This document shows positions 34,861 through 46,288 of a stretch of 64,000 nt of DNA, one piece after another. The DNA is from Salvator merianae. Its lineage: Eukaryota > Chordata > Lepidosauria > Squamata > Teiidae. The notes beneath the pieces were generated by a model, which saw only the letters and a program-made list of their open reading frames with translations, had not been told where the DNA came from and searched no databases. The position numbers and the translations under genes were made by a program. The stretch's first letter is position 1. Every line of letters begins with the position of its first letter. Location: NCBI GenBank assembly GCA_003586115.2, contig QVOM02000049.1, positions 21,071,765 to 21,135,764 of the forward strand, given 5' to 3'.

Positions 34861-35800
34861 AGGGAGCAACAACATGGCAAATGTGCATCAATCTTAGCAA
34901 GTGCAAAGTGTTGCACATTGGGACAAAGAACCCCAATTACACCTATAAACTGATGGGGGCTGAGCTTTCTGTGCCACACCAGGAAAGGGGTCTTGGAGTT
35001 CTAGTGAACAGTTCAATGAATGTGTCAATCCATTGTGCAGCAGCAGTGAAAAAAAGCAAATTCAATGCTAGGAGTAATTAGGAAGGAAATAGAAAATAGT
35101 TTAGCAGACACCATTATGCCTTTATGAATCTATGATGAAACCACATTTGGACTTTGTGTACGATCTGATCACCATACCTTAGCAAGGATATTGTGGAACT
35201 GGAAAGGATACAGAAAAGGGCAACCAGAATGATCAAGGGGCTGAACACCTTCCTTATGAAATCAGTATACAACGTCTAGGCCTCTACAGCCTTGAAAGAC
35301 GGCATTTAAGAGGTGCACTGATTGAAGTATATAAAATCATGCACGGTGTGGCAAAGATGAATAAAGAAAAAAAAATTCTTGACAACACCAGAACCAGGGA
35401 GCACTCTATGAAGCCGATGGGCAGGAATTAGGACAAACAAGAGGAAGTAATTTTTTTACCCAAAGGGTCGTCGGTCTATGGAATTTATTACTGGAAGAGG
35501 TGGTGACAGCAACCAGCATAGATAGCTATAAGAAAGGGTTAGGCAAATTCTTGGAAGGCACGTGTATCTATGGCTACTAGAATGGATGACTAGGTACTGC
35601 CTCCAGGTTGGAGAGACAGGCAGGCAGGATGCCTCTAAAGGCCATTTGCAGGGAGCTGAGAGCAGGTAAAGGTTTTACCTTTATATTCTGCTTGGGATGC
35701 CCAAAAGCAATTGGTGGGCCACTGTGTGAGACAGGATGCTGGATTAGACGAGTGGTGGCCTGATCCAGCAGGGCTCCTCTTGTGTTCTTATATGTTTCCT
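34861..35800 (+). mobile_element. CR1-type LINE, 3' half with reverse-transcriptase C-terminus
   Basis: The open frame 34881-35081 reads LSKCKVLHIGTKNPNYTYKL and MGAELSVPHQERGLGVLVN, paralogous to LSKCEVMHIGTKPPNYTYKL in the copy at 17784-18840. Later DNA ('GAACTGGAAAGGATACAGAA', 'CAACCAGAATGATCAAGGGG') continues the same C-terminal region in broken frames. It ends with the tail 'GATCCAGCAGGGCTCCTCTT' plus GTGTTCTTATATG at about 35795. It is truncated upstream of motif C and inactive. Confidence 0.9.
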
Positions 35801-36240
35801 AACTCCACCATGCACCCAAACAATGCTTTGTCTTTACTGGGCCTAAACCAGACAAGAACAACAACCTGCAGTTTGCCAAACAGGTTGTTTCCTCTGCTTT
35901 TGCAATCCACCTTCCCCTGGGCCAGTTGGACTTATGAAGGATTGCCATGTGCAACTCTGCTGCATGAGGTGGGAGGGAACACAAAAGGGACAAGAACACT
36001 TGTCAGGATAACAGTACTGATCACACTATCGCTTGCATCCGTGACTGGCAAAGATGGAAGTCAGACTGTATGGGCATGGATTGCTAATAGTGGATTGTCC
36101 TTGGTTGGGTGGGATACAGGTACAGCCAATAAGGTGCTGCTTTTTCTTCTTCCTGCTTAAAGAACAGAGAGGAAAAGTAGCTGTATGATCTTACAATGGA
36201 GCAGTTTTGAAACATGCTTAAGGCACAGCATGTGAGGATA
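35801..36240. other. Unassigned DNA
   Basis: A 149-codon open frame (35711-36160) starts inside the CR1 tail, has no domain and is not considered a gene. Confidence 0.45.
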
Positions 36241-36244
36241 TGAA

Positions 36245-36719
36245 GGGCATGATAACACTTGCCATGTTAAAACAGGATAACTGTCCTGCTCTAACATGGA
36301 ATGAACCATGCAGTGCAGGCACCGTTTGCACTGTGGGACCCTAGACAGGAATACTAGTAGGATACCAGCATTTTCACTGCAAATGCTGGTATCCTGCTCC
36401 TGATCTTCACCACGACAGCAGCCAGGAAGCATCCAGCCGCTGATATGGTGACTGGCAGTGCTGTGGATTGCACAGAAACGATCACGCAGGTGTGCCACGT
36501 GTTTGTGCATTTGCACCCAGAAGTGGTTGTGAATGCACTTGATCAGGAGCAGGCTAGCTGCTCCTGGTCAAGTTGTGAAGCACAGTTTAGTGTTCCACAG
36601 GTAGCTGCGATCAGGAGCAGCTGTAGTCTGCTCCCACTCGTATGGGCCTCCACAAAGTGCGGAAGCACTTGGCTAGTGAGTGTCCCTGACGCTCGTTAAC
36701 TTGAAGTGCGAACAGAGCC
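36245..36719. mobile_element. Family A inverted-repeat element (475 bp)
   Basis: Left end GGGCATGATAACACTTGCC, right end AAGTGCGAACAGAGCC. Flanks are GAA and AAA, a 2 of 3 match. The inner hairpin 'GGATACCAGCATTTTCACTG' facing 'CAAATGCTGGTATCC' is shared with 31948-32462. Non-coding. Confidence 0.8.
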
Positions 36720-36722
36720 AAA

Positions 36723-37480
36723 GATGTTAAGAATATAACTCAGTCCAGATTCACCCGCTTCAAACCATGGATGGTTGGCATTAGCTTCCAAAAGACATCA
36801 GAGGTGCATAAACAAGGGAAGAGAAAACATAAATGCAGTTTAACTTTCTAAAATACAAAATGTCTTACTGGAAAGTACAGATGGTTCTCTGAAATTAATC
36901 TCATTTCGGTTTTCTAGCACCAGAACCTGGGCTGTATAATAACATTTACACTTGCTGTAATTGACCTTAATATAATTTTTTGGACATTCAGACTGGTATA
37001 ATTGCAATAATCAATATGTAGTAAAGTGAAATAAAAGCATATAGTGGAACTCTGACTCTTGGAGGTGGGGAAAGATCTCATGGAGTCCGAGCACTGCTAC
37101 CAGACCCCTTTTGCCTTCATCCTACAGGGTTCAAAGCAGTTTAAAATGCACACACTTAAAATGAGAATTGTAACTGACCATTGGAACTCCCATGCTTATA
37201 CACAGAGTGGAACCGGAACTCGCACAGAGCACTGCAGCCACATCAGAGACCTGGTTTATCAGGAATCAAAGATTTTTGTAACCCAGACTTTGGCGATGCT
37301 GTACAGTTGCACCCTGGGAATGTTGCATTCTGTAGGGCTTGTGAGGTTATAGGAGTATTTCAGCCTGCTGCAAGGACTCCAACAGCTATGAAAAAAAGTC
37401 CTTGCCTTGCAGCTGCCAACTAGGTCTCTTGTTAAACTGAAATAGGGAAGCATGTGCACTTCTGCATGCCTCCCTACTCA
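36723..37480. other. Unassigned DNA
   Basis: Nothing recognised. Confidence 0.4.
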
Positions 37481-38235
37481 GTTCCAGAGCCTCTTGGACA
37501 GCCAGTAAACCCGATAAAACAGGTCTACTTGTATCCCAGTCTTGGTGGTCATTTTGTTCACTTAGACTGGGCTACATTCCATCCAATGCAGACAGAGTGA
37601 CCTAGCAAGAGCTAGGGCGTCTTTTGTTCCACTCCAGAGTGTGGAATGTGCGTCCAGAAGGGCTCTAGGTTTTGCACTGGACCAGTATACTTTCAGTGCA
37701 GAAAGGCTTGTTTCTCTTTGAGGTCCATGCAGAGCGCCAGTCCAGTGTCGTGGCTAGAGAGTTGGACTAGAACCTATGGTGTAATTATGTAATTATGAAT
37801 AATCCCATGCTGTGCTGGGCCAAAATTATGTGACCAGTCCAAGGTTGCTGGCCAGGTGCCCAAAAGCAGTGCACTTCTGGTGTGGCTTCCAGGTGCCTGG
37901 CAAAATGCATTGGGTGTCTTGACTTCAGTATTTAAACCACCTGCTCTTCGGCCACCTGCTCTTGGGCTCTTGGGTCACACAAGCAGGTGGTCTGATATAT
38001 TAGCCTGGAATGCTGCATAGACTGCTTATAAATGGTCCTCGGTTGGAGCAGGTTATGGTGCCATTTTTGTGCCATAACCAAATCTGATGCATCATTGGAT
38101 GAAGATGCAGCATTCTACTAGGAAGTGTGGCCTCCTGGTAGACTGGTCTGTATGTGGACACGGCATTCCAGTGGGTCCACTGGGCCAGTCTACTAGCCAA
38201 CTGGAGAAAGTCCATAGACTCAAAGCCCCAGTGAG
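37480..38235. mobile_element. Family I interspersed repeat, copy 2, interrupted by a SINE head
   Basis: Homologous to 9470-9960 and in part to 16630-16865 (shared segments listed there). A SINE-like 'CAGTGTCGTGGCTAGAGAGT' at about 37743 interrupts the collinearity. Ends are not resolved. No coding sequence. Confidence 0.5.
37740..37775 (+). mobile_element. tRNA-like head of a Sauria-type SINE
   Basis: 'AGTGTCGTGGCTAGAGAGTT' followed by GGACTAG fits the A-box-bearing 5' end of squamate tRNA-derived SINEs ('..GTGGCTAGAGTGTTGGACTAG..'). The body is eroded beyond about 37775. Confidence 0.5.
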
Positions 38236-38239
38236 CCAT

Positions 38240-38396
38240 GGAAGCATGTTGGGTGGCCTTGAGTCAATCACAGCCTCTCAGCCTTATCTACCTCACAGGC
38301 TTGCTGTGAGGGTAAAATGGACGAGAGGATTAAATGTGCACTGCCTCAAGCTCTGTGGAAGAAAGGCAAGATATAAGAACCATAAATAAATTCATA
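38240..38396 (+). mobile_element. SINE, Sauria-SINE-like 3' part
   Basis: 'CAGCCTTATCTACCTCACAG', 'GCTTGCTGTGAGGGTAAAAT' and 'GGCAAGATATAAGAACCATA' + AATAAA form the well-conserved 3' region of Sauria SINEs. The tRNA-like head is missing, so the copy is 5'-truncated or its head is separated. Confidence 0.82.
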
Positions 38397-38589
38397 TTCT
38401 GTCCTACTATGTCTGATCTAAATTTAGAGAGAGTCTTTTAAGGAATTGTTTTGATAGTTCATAGACTTACACACACACACATACACACACCAGAGTTTAA
38501 AACTTATTGGCAGTCATAATGTCTTCCTTGCCTTATCAACCATAGCGTTATATAATGACCAATAGTTATATAATATAGAAAGCAGAGAG

Positions 38590-38728
38590 TTGCCTGTTTG
38601 ATCTCCCATCTTTCCGGAGAAGTAGGCAATGGCAAACCGCTTTTGTATCTCTGCCAAGAAAACTGCATAGAGGTGTCCCTGCAGTCAACCAGGAGTCAGC
38701 CACAATTTAATGATACCCAACAACAACT
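38590..38728 (+). mobile_element. BovB/RTE-like 3' end or SINE with that tail
   Basis: 'GGCAATGGCAAACCGCTTTT', 'CTGCCAAGAAAACTGCATAG' and 'GAGTCAGCCACAATTTAATG' end in ACAACAAC. This order is known for RTE-BovB-related 3' ends and the SINEs that borrow them in squamates. Non-coding. Confidence 0.7.
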
Positions 38729-38744
38729 ATTTATATGACTATTC

Positions 38745-38852
38745 CTCATACATTTTAATCTGTATTACCCTTGTTATTAAGGTTCACTTCTTGCTTTTTT
38801 TAAACCACTTTGAGATTCTTTTATAAGAAGCTGTATAGAAATGTCTTAGATG
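38745..38852 (+). mobile_element. LINE/SINE 3' tail
   Basis: 'AACCACTTTGAGATTCTTTT' followed by 'GCTGTATAGAAATG' is a familiar 3' tail motif of vertebrate L2-related elements. No coding part. Confidence 0.45.
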
Positions 38853-38859
38853 AAGATAA

Positions 38860-40050
38860 AGCCAGGCTACAACCTGCATGGGCACTGGGTTTCCCCCATG
38901 GGTGCACAAAAACACCACTTTTTGTTGCATGTGTAAGAATACATAGTTCCCACACACCCTCCTGTGCGCAACAACACAGGGCTGTCCCTCACCATGCATG
39001 TGCAAAGATCACAGGCATCACAGTGGCCTGCCTCATGAAGGCAGAGAACTATTTTAGGGATAGGGTTGTCCAGAGGCATCTGTTACTATTTTGTGTGAAT
39101 TCTGCACCACAGCCACTTGGCACTATGTATGGCCTATGTAATGTTTGTGCAACCATGTACTTTAGGGGGCTCACTTCTGTGTCACATGGTTCCCCTATAT
39201 TACCAAACTTCCCATTTAAGACTGGGCTTCCATGGTTGAGCACAAAGAGGGCTCAGAAGCTGCATTAGAAAGCAGATGGGAACAGGCTGAAAGAAGGAAA
39301 AGAGAGGCAAGTAATTCTTCCCTTTCCTTGGGGCTGGAAAGAACTCAGTGATTCCATTTAGGGACAGTTTTCATTGGTCCTGCGTTAGATTTTTTTCCTT
39401 CTGAGTTTTGTACCCATTTCCATTTGGGACAGAGTCTGCATAAAAGGACTGCCTGGGCCACACGCTGTTGCTCTGAGACTCTTAGCTTGAGAATCATAAA
39501 CTGAGGCTAAAGATTCTGCTTGGCACTGGCACTGGAAGAAATCCATTTGGCCTCTTTTGTTATTCTGTATTGTTATTGCTTCACTTATTTTATTTATACT
39601 GAATATTCTTGGATTGTGTTTCTATTTCTAAACTGTTTGTTGCACTTTCTTTGTTGATCACACTGAACTTCCCTGGGATGGAGAGGTGAGATATAATTAG
39701 TAATGATGATCAAACGCAATGCTAATAACAGTTGGCCAGTTTTCATAACTAGTGTGTGCAAAACGCCATTCCGAAAGCTACTTGAAACATTCAAAATTAC
39801 CACCACCCCCATATACATGGGGAGCTAGTTTAGTAGGTGAAACACCAAGCAAAAATAGTCCTATAGCAGGTGACTGCTTATCTCTCCTCGCTTTGCTGCT
39901 CCTGGCTTTCTTCGAACCTAGTGGCAACAGGGTCACCTGCATCCACATCAGGGCATGCTTTGGTGTCACTCATGATATCATTGCATGGATATCTGTGAAT
40001 TGGGGCCTAGCTCTTGCAAGGGCTCTAAATGACTAAAAATTAATTATTTA
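38860..40050. other. Unassigned DNA
   Basis: A 152-codon open frame (38810-39268) begins within the previous LINE tail and has no domain. No gene or further repeat was recognised up to the family H element. Confidence 0.4.
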
Positions 40051-40057
40051 TCATTTA

Positions 40058-41251
40058 GGGCGCAGTCCGACATCGTAAATTTAATCCTATCAGAAGAGTA
40101 CAAGGACTGAATCTGTCTCCTGATCGCTCCCACATTTGCATTTTAACACAGACTCAATTCGGACTTGCTCATTCTCACACTGATGTTTCCTATGCTTGGC
40201 ACGGGGAAACCATACCTTTTCTGCCTCCACCACTCGCCAAATTCCCCTCCCTGTGCAGTCCCTGATTGGCTGCAGTCCCACCGTTCAAATCTTGACTTCA
40301 CAGGGATGGGGAAGTCAAGCTCCGCCCTCTGTATGTGCCTGCTGCTGCCCCAGAACATGGATTCACTTGGCGGCATTACTAGTCATTCACCATTTGCTCC
40401 TTCTCCCCTTCCAGTCTGTATCTACACAAGCAGCACTTTAATACCGCATGTACCATACGATTAAGTTTCTTAAAGGGCAGGTGGTGTTTTCTGCTCCATT
40501 GCAATTGCAATTTTGCACAATTACACAATTTACAAGGAGTGCAAAAGCAGGGAGAGGGTCCGTGAAGAGGGGGAAACATGGGGCGAACATTGGGGGGGCT
40601 CTATTATTGTGATAGTGTAGTTAATGGCCAGCAAATGGACTCTGCCTCACCTCCCGCCGAGACATCCATAACGGCAAGTGTCCCATTATGTAGCTGTGTG
40701 CTGCCGACGGCAAAACTGATACTGAGTGCGTTCTTTGTTGGGGCAGGAGGACTGCACCCCCAAACAGGCGCAGTCTGTTTTTTGGTTTAATCAGCAGAAG
40801 GAAGTGGAGGAAGCCTTAATTTCTTCCTGGCAGTGTCAAATGGAGGATAAAGGAAGAATAACAACCGCAGTTTAACAAAGTAAAATGGAAGACGGTTTTC
40901 TTTTTTCCTGGCAGTGGGGGAAGGGGGCATAATGGAGGTGGAAGGAACTACTGTGCTTCCTGCCTGCCCACAAAGTCTGTCATTGGATGGCAGGAAATGG
41001 GAAGCCCTCCCTCTGCATGCCCCCCCAAAAGTACAGTCCCTCCCAAATAGTTTCCTTCCTGGTTCTCACATCGCAAAGTAAAGCATGCCAGCAATCTGGA
41101 ACGGCTTGAGAACTCATTAAATCCGAATGCAAAGTAGTCCAGATTTCACCAATTTAGTCCAGAAAAACTATGGAAAGGCAAGATCATGTCAGGCCAGCAG
41201 GAACTAAAGACAGCCTGTAAACTGATTAAATGCCATGTCGGAACGCAGCCC
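40058..41251. mobile_element. Family H inverted-repeat element (1,194 bp)
   Basis: The left end 'GGGCGCAGTCCGACATCGTA' + AATTTAAT and the right end 'GATTAAATGCCATGTCGGAA' + CGCAGCCC are inverted repeats of about 28 bp with mismatches. It is collinear with 12515-13968 but shorter. Flanking triplets are TTA (left) and TAG (right), which do not match. The body has no recognisable transposase. Ends share GGGC..CAGTC with family G at 50585. Confidence 0.78.
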
Positions 41252-41456
41252 TAGAGACCTGACAGGGCAAGGCGAAGAAAACCATGGCAAGCCATGCAAT
41301 GACATCATCTGGGGGCCCAAGATGGTGGCATGCAGACTTTCCTCCTCCAGATGCTTAGGAGGCTGGGAGGGGCAGCCAGGAGCAAGTGTTTTACTGTGCA
41401 AACGTCATCCCCATGTAAGAAAAGTATGGTCAAATGCTTCCAATAGCATTCAAATT

Positions 41457-41564
41457 CAGCGGCAGCCAGCGGCTTTAAGCCCGGGTGTTCGTGCCCTGCA
41501 AACAGCCATGGCGCGCTTTGCATGGGCCCTGAATACCTGGGCTTAAAGCCGCTGGCTGCCGCTG
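41457..41564. mobile_element. Family D hAT-like hairpin element (108 bp)
   Basis: A near-perfect foldback from CAGCGGCAGCCAGCGGCTTT to AAAGCCGCTGGCTGCCGCTG. Flanking 8-mers TTCAAATT (41449-41456) and TTCAGATT (41565-41572) match at 7 of 8. It is the smallest and cleanest of the four copies. Confidence 0.9.
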
Positions 41565-42119
41565 TTCAGATTGTCATTTTACACACCCTATCAGACTCAG
41601 ATGCCAGAGCCAGCTGTCTGGTTCTGCTTCATGTGCTTCCATCACGAGGAACCCTAATAATCTTAGTGCATCTCATGCTCACAGAGCGAAGATCATCTGC
41701 ACGTACAAAGTAAATTACATCTTCAGTAATTGTCTTCTTGAATAATGTGCTCTTTAAAAACGCTGAACAGATGTACAATACTATATTGTATAACTTTTAA
41801 ATTGCTGGGTTGTTTTTTTTTCCAAGTTAGTAGAGATTGACTGTTTTAATCCTGAGAGGGGTTTATATGGCCACAGTTCCATATTTTTTTCCCCTATTTC
41901 CCTGGCATAAATGCAAATGAAAGGAACACAGATGCTTTGCTGTTTTTGAAGATAAGCTACAGATGTCATAAGCTGTTACCTGGATCATTTTCTTAGTGCC
42001 CCCAAGTAACAAGTAATAAGGAACAAATTAAAAACATAGAAAGGTGAGTGATTTTTATTGGAGTGTTTGCTGGAGTATTCATCCCAATCAGTCTATTTAA
42101 TACGAAGCAGACCATGCAC

Positions 42120-42292
42120 AATTATAAACCCTAAATCAAGTTAGTGCAGTGCAGATTTACCATCCATCAGATGGTTTAGGTTTTTGTCATTCCATCCCCA
42201 GATCTCCACACCATATAACATATGGGAAATAACTTTACTTTGAAATATTTTAAGGGCAGGAATTATCAGCTGACCTCCCCGTGAATAGTAAA
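42120..42292 (-). mobile_element. Older LINE with a different reverse-transcriptase tail, downstream part
   Basis: On the - strand the codons read FYYSRGGQLIIPALKIFQSK and VISHMLYGVEIWGW, the Y-S-x-G-G-Q ... L-L-Y-G-x-x-x-W motif of a non-LTR element C-terminal region distinct from CR1 and L2. It is cut at about 42292 by the L2 insertion. The upstream part resumes at 44243-44345. Confidence 0.65.
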
Positions 42293-43670
42293 ATTTCAAT
42301 ATAGTACCTGAGATTCGATAGGCAGATAAAAGGATAGTTTTAAGGTGGGAGTTTCATGAGAGGCATATTGATGACATCTGACTCCAAATCTCCTGATGAC
42401 CTTCCCCAGTGGCTTCATATAGATATTGAAAAGCATTGGAGATAAGATTGACCCCTGAGGAACCCCACACCTGAATTCCCAGGTTGACGAGCAGGAATCT
42501 CCCACAACTACCTTCTGGAATCGGCCTCAGAGATAGGAGTGGAACCACTGTAACACAGTGCCTCTAACTCCTAAACTCTGTAATCTCTCCAGAAGAATAT
42601 TATGATCAATGGTGTCAAAAGCCGCCGAGAGATCCGGGAGAACCAACAGGGACGCATTCCCCTTGTCTTTCTCTCGGAGAAGGTCATCAAGTAGGGCAAC
42701 CAAAGTAGTTTCTGTGCCGTAATCAGACCTGAAGCCAGACTGAAATGGATCTAGATAATCAGCTTCTTCCAAGCATGCTTGTAGTTGAATAGCTATGGCA
42801 CTCTCTAATACCTTGCTCAAAAATGGTATGTTGGCCACCAGGCAATAGTTGTTTAAATCATCTGGATTCAGGGAGGACTTCTTGAGGAGGGGCCATACCA
42901 CCACCTCTTTAAGAGCCAGCGGGACCACCCCATCTCTCAAGGAGGCATTTACTACTCCCTGGACCCACCCGGTCATACCCTCCTTGCTAGCTTTTATCAA
43001 CCAAGAAGGGCAAGGATCTAGAGGGCATGTAGTAGGTCGAACTCTAGCAACCAGCTTGTCCACATCCTCAAGCCGCAATAATTGAAACTGATCCAAAGTA
43101 ACTGGACCAGATAGTTCTCTGGATACTTCCTCTGGATTATTCTCAACTGTGGCATCCTAAACCCCATGAATCTGAGCGACTTTGCCCTCAAAGTGCCTTG
43201 CAAATTCATCACAGCAGATATTACAAGGCAATCGCCCTTGTTTTCTTGGGCATGATTTTATAAGGCCATTTACTACTCAGAAGAGCTCTGCTGGACGGTT
43301 ACTTGAGGACGCAATGGTGGCGGAGAAATAAGATCTTTTTGCCACTATCATCACCACATGATAGGCACAATAATGTCTTCTAGCCTGTGTTCGGTCAGAT
43401 TCACAGCGGGTTTTACGCCACCTGTGCTCTAGCTGTTGACCTTCCTGTTTCATTGCTCGTAACTCCGCAGAATACAGGGTGATTAAGGGCTCTACAGGTA
43501 TGTCGAGGGCACTTGGGAGTGATCATGTCGATGGCCCTGTTCATCTCCTGATTCCAGAGAGAGACCAGAGCCTCGGCAGGAGCATCATCCATGCCAACCG
43601 GAAAATGCAATCAATATTTATTTTGTAGAAGCTGCATTCGTCTTAACTGATTGATTCTGGGAAATTACTT
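42293..43670 (-). mobile_element. Inverted 5' part of an L2 insertion
   Basis: This part of the L2 is antisense to its own 3' part at 43680-44240. On - it runs from the end of the endonuclease-RT linker (FPVGMDDAPAEALVSLWNQE) through the reverse transcriptase and stops shortly after motif C at the left boundary. Placed beside the sense 3' end, with the intervening segment of the protein missing, this is the geometry produced by twin priming during target-primed reverse transcription. Confidence 0.82.
42296..43610 (-). pseudogene. L2 reverse transcriptase, inactivated
   Basis: Read on -, in order: PAEALVSLWNQEMNRAIDM, a linker, LARVRPTTCPLDPCPSWLI, then VVWPLLKKSSLNPDDLNNY, FQSGFRSDYGTETTLVALL, LPDLSAAFDTIDHNILLERL (motif A, aspartates present) and GVPQGSILSPMLFNIYMKPL (motif B). 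The motif C position reads QYASHETPTL where Y-A-D-D-T-Q is expected, so the catalytic aspartates are lost. A frame change lies between 42505 and 42548. It encoded the L2 polymerase and is now inactive. Confidence 0.92.
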
Positions 43671-43679
43671 ATCTGGATA

Positions 43680-44240
43680 GTAAAAAACTGGTGCAGAATG
43701 CAGCAGCAAGACTGCTGACTGGAACACCTGGCTGGATGCATATCATGCCGGTCTTAAAATAGCAGCACTGACTGCCAATTCGCCACCAAGCCCAATTCAA
43801 GGTGTTAACCTTAACCTATAAGGCCTTAAATGGCTTGGGTCCCAAATACCTAAAGGAACGTCTTCTCCCATACCAGCCTGCCCATGCCTTAAGATCTGCA
43901 GATGAGGCCCTCCTGGTTGTACCACCACCTTCAACAGCTGAAGGGGTGGGCACTCGGGATAGAGCCTTTTCAGTGGTGGCCCCCAGACTGTGGAACACTC
44001 TTCCCCCTGAGGTGCATCAAACTTCCTCACTTTACATCTTTAGGAGAGCAATAAAGACACATCTATTTACCCTTGCCTTTGGCTAAAGGTATAGCTTTCC
44101 CTCCCTACTTTCAGACTACTGTTTTATTGCATGCCTTTTATGAGTTTTGTTTTGTTTTAATTGTTGTAACCCGCCCTGAGACCTTTGGGTATAGGCCGGG
44201 ATAAAAATGCAAATAAATAAAATAAATAAAAATAAAAATC
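43680..44240 (+). mobile_element. Sense 3' part of the same L2 insertion
   Basis: It starts at KLVQNAAARLLTGTPGWMH and continues LTYKALNGLGPKYLKERLL, TRDRAFSVVAPRLWNTLPPE and AIKTHLFTLAFG, then a stop, a 3' UTR with 'TGTAACCCGCCCTGAGACCT' and an AATAAATAAA tail. The segment of about 100 residues that normally lies between motif C and this point is absent from both halves. The 95-codon frame 43802-44086 is its longest open piece. Confidence 0.92.
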
Positions 44241-44242
44241 TT

Positions 44243-44345
44243 TTACAAGTAGCATACCCTATTGTTTCAGACTGGTCCAGAAGTCTTTTGGCAGTGTTTG
44301 TCTCAATCTTGGGGTCTTTCTCCGCTTATCTTGCTATGATCCTGA
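44243..44345 (-). mobile_element. Older LINE, upstream part of the interrupted copy
   Basis: On - the frame reads EKDPKIETNTAKRLLDQSET and IGYATCKRF, and joins in frame with the FYYSRGGQ stretch that resumes at 42292 once the L2 is removed. The junction DNA (AAAATCT-like on the right, AAAATTT-like on the left) may include a short target duplication of about five bases. Confidence 0.6.
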
Positions 44346-44755
44346 TCAGCAGGTCTGGACCTAGAGGAACCCTCTGGTTCACATCACAGCAAGGCTTGGA
44401 CTGGAATAGCACCATTTACATGGCAATGTCTGTTCCAGACCAGTCCCTGTAGTAGCCCCAAAGCTCACATGAGCTTCAGAGCAGGCCTCTGATGGCTAGG
44501 AATGAAAGTTCTTAGCCTTGGAGCCCGTGAGAGACCCATTTTGGTGGTTCACTTTGATGCACCACTGAAAAGGGTCCCTGATAGTCCAGAAAATGAAGGT
44601 GTTCGCCGACTGCATGTCTTCATGATCCAGACCTACCAATGCTAGTACACTAGTACTGATCTTGATTATACTCCGTCTGATGCAGTTGCAGCATAGTAGC
44701 AATGGGCAGGGCATCTCTAGTACACATGAGTGCGCAGACAAAAGCGACTCTGAAG
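44346..44755. mobile_element. Family E-like interspersed repeat
   Basis: It contains 'GATGGCTAGGAATGAAAGTT' facing 'CTTAGCC' (core hairpin) at about 44492-44518, 'GAGACCCATTTTGGTGGTTC', and 'TCTGGACCTAGAGGAACC'. It parallels 22540-23007 but with eroded ends. Confidence 0.5.
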
Positions 44756-45125
44756 ATGACTACACAGTCGTTTATTCCAGATTACCTGTATGTGCACAGA
44801 GGTCCTAGGATGGAACTTTAGCTGTAACAAGGGAGATGTTGATGGTAGAAACACCTTTGGCATCTCCACTAGGTTTATAACATAGCTGTTCCTATAAGAA
44901 AATTATGTATAACATCTTTTTTGGGGAGGTTATTAATCCAAGGAATGCCACTGAGATACTATTCTGCTGCTTTTCTATATGTGACCATTTTGGTGCTTGA
45001 GTCCTTTGACCATGGATCATTTGAGTGATACAAAAAACACCGTAAGTTTGTAATCTGGAAATCCCATCCTCTCCTTTTCATTTGTGTCTGATATATAAAG
45101 AGATGCTACTCTTAAAGTTACTAAA

Positions 45126-45494
45126 GGGCCCTTCTGCACTCATCTCTCTATGGTCTGAACCAGTGGGTCTGGACCAGCCAGGCCTGTTGGTCTGGTCCAT
45201 TGAAAGGCATGGTTCAGATCAGCCTCCATCCTGGCCCCAAAGCCCACACAAGAAATGGATGCCTTCATGTTCTGGACCAGCAGCCACTGGTCCACTGGTA
45301 GACCTGTTTAAACAGGTCTAACAGTGATCCAGATCAAGGGCCCCTTGATCTGGATTATGCTCCAGTCTTTGTGGATGGAGTGTACCACCAGGAGCTGAAG
45401 TCTTACAGAGCCACATTACTGTGCAGACCAATGAAGCCCAGAAGAAGAGTACAAGGTCTGCTATGACTGAACTAAGCTAAGTGCAGAAAGGATC
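45126..45494. mobile_element. Family E inverted-repeat element (369 bp)
   Basis: Left end GGGCCCTTCTGCACTC preceded by AAA; right end AAGTGCAGAAAGGATC followed by AGA. The interior is rich in TGGTCCA / TGGACCA inverted pairs and holds 'GATCCAGATCAAGGGCCCCT' + 'TGATCTGGAT', a strong hairpin at about 45330-45357. Non-coding. Confidence 0.72.
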
Positions 45495-45789
45495 AGACTT
45501 AATTCCAGTTATTAGCTGGACAAAATGAAAGTAAGGACAAGGAAAGCATGTTCATGACTTCTCAAGAGGAAGATAGAAGTATGTGAGAGGGAGACCTCAG
45601 CAGAAAGTTACCTGGGATGTAAAACGTTAGGTTATAGTCATAAAGCAGGAGGGACAGGTGGTCCCAGCCACCTAGCAATTGCCAAGGAACCAATGTCCTT
45701 TTGGCATTTTGCCAGTATAAAAGACAGTGCTACTGGAACTGCATCTCCAACCATTTTCTGACCCTAGATTGCCATACGGCACAGCATTA

Positions 45790-46040
45790 AGTCATGGACT
45801 TAATAGCCTTGAGGTTAGCATGTCAGACTCTTATCTGGAACTCTCCTGGTTCGGGTCTGCACTCCTGCATGAAGTCAGCTGGGTGACCTTGGATTCATCA
45901 CAGCTCTGTTCTGAGTTCTCACATCCCCACCTACCTCACTGGGTATCTGTTGGGGGGAGAAAAGCAGAAGGTTTGCCAGCCACTTTGAGTCCCTCTGGGT
46001 GAGAACAGGGTACAAAAAACAACTCCTCTTCTTCTTTGAT
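45790..46040 (+). mobile_element. tRNA-derived SINE, Sauria-SINE-like (near full length)
   Basis: Head 'TAGCCTTGAGGTTAGCATGT' with the B-box-like 'GGTTCGGGTCTGCACTCCTG', then 'GGGTGACCTTGGATTCATCA', 'CTACCTCACTGGGTATCTGT', 'CACTTTGAGTCCCTCTGGGT' and an (AACTCCTCTTCTTC)-type end. This is the most complete SINE in the window. RNA polymerase III-type internal promoter boxes are implied by the tRNA-like head. Confidence 0.75.
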
Positions 46041-46288
46041 TGATTTCTAACCTATTCTTCATTTTATGATCCAAGGACAGGTATGAGATAAATAATTAGC
46101 AACAAATTTATTTAAAATGAACCACACAGTAAACACAATGAAACTATCATAGATACTAGAATGCTAAAAGGATTACACTGAAAACATTAAAAGGGGTAAA
46201 TGCTAAAAATGAACAAAAAAACAAGACAGAATAATGGAGGGGCAGCTTAGTCAGAAAAAGCCTAGGTAAACAAGTACACATTTAACAA

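Noticed and set aside
38810..39268. 152-codon open frame on +
   Set aside because: Starts in a LINE tail; composition and lack of motifs indicate chance.
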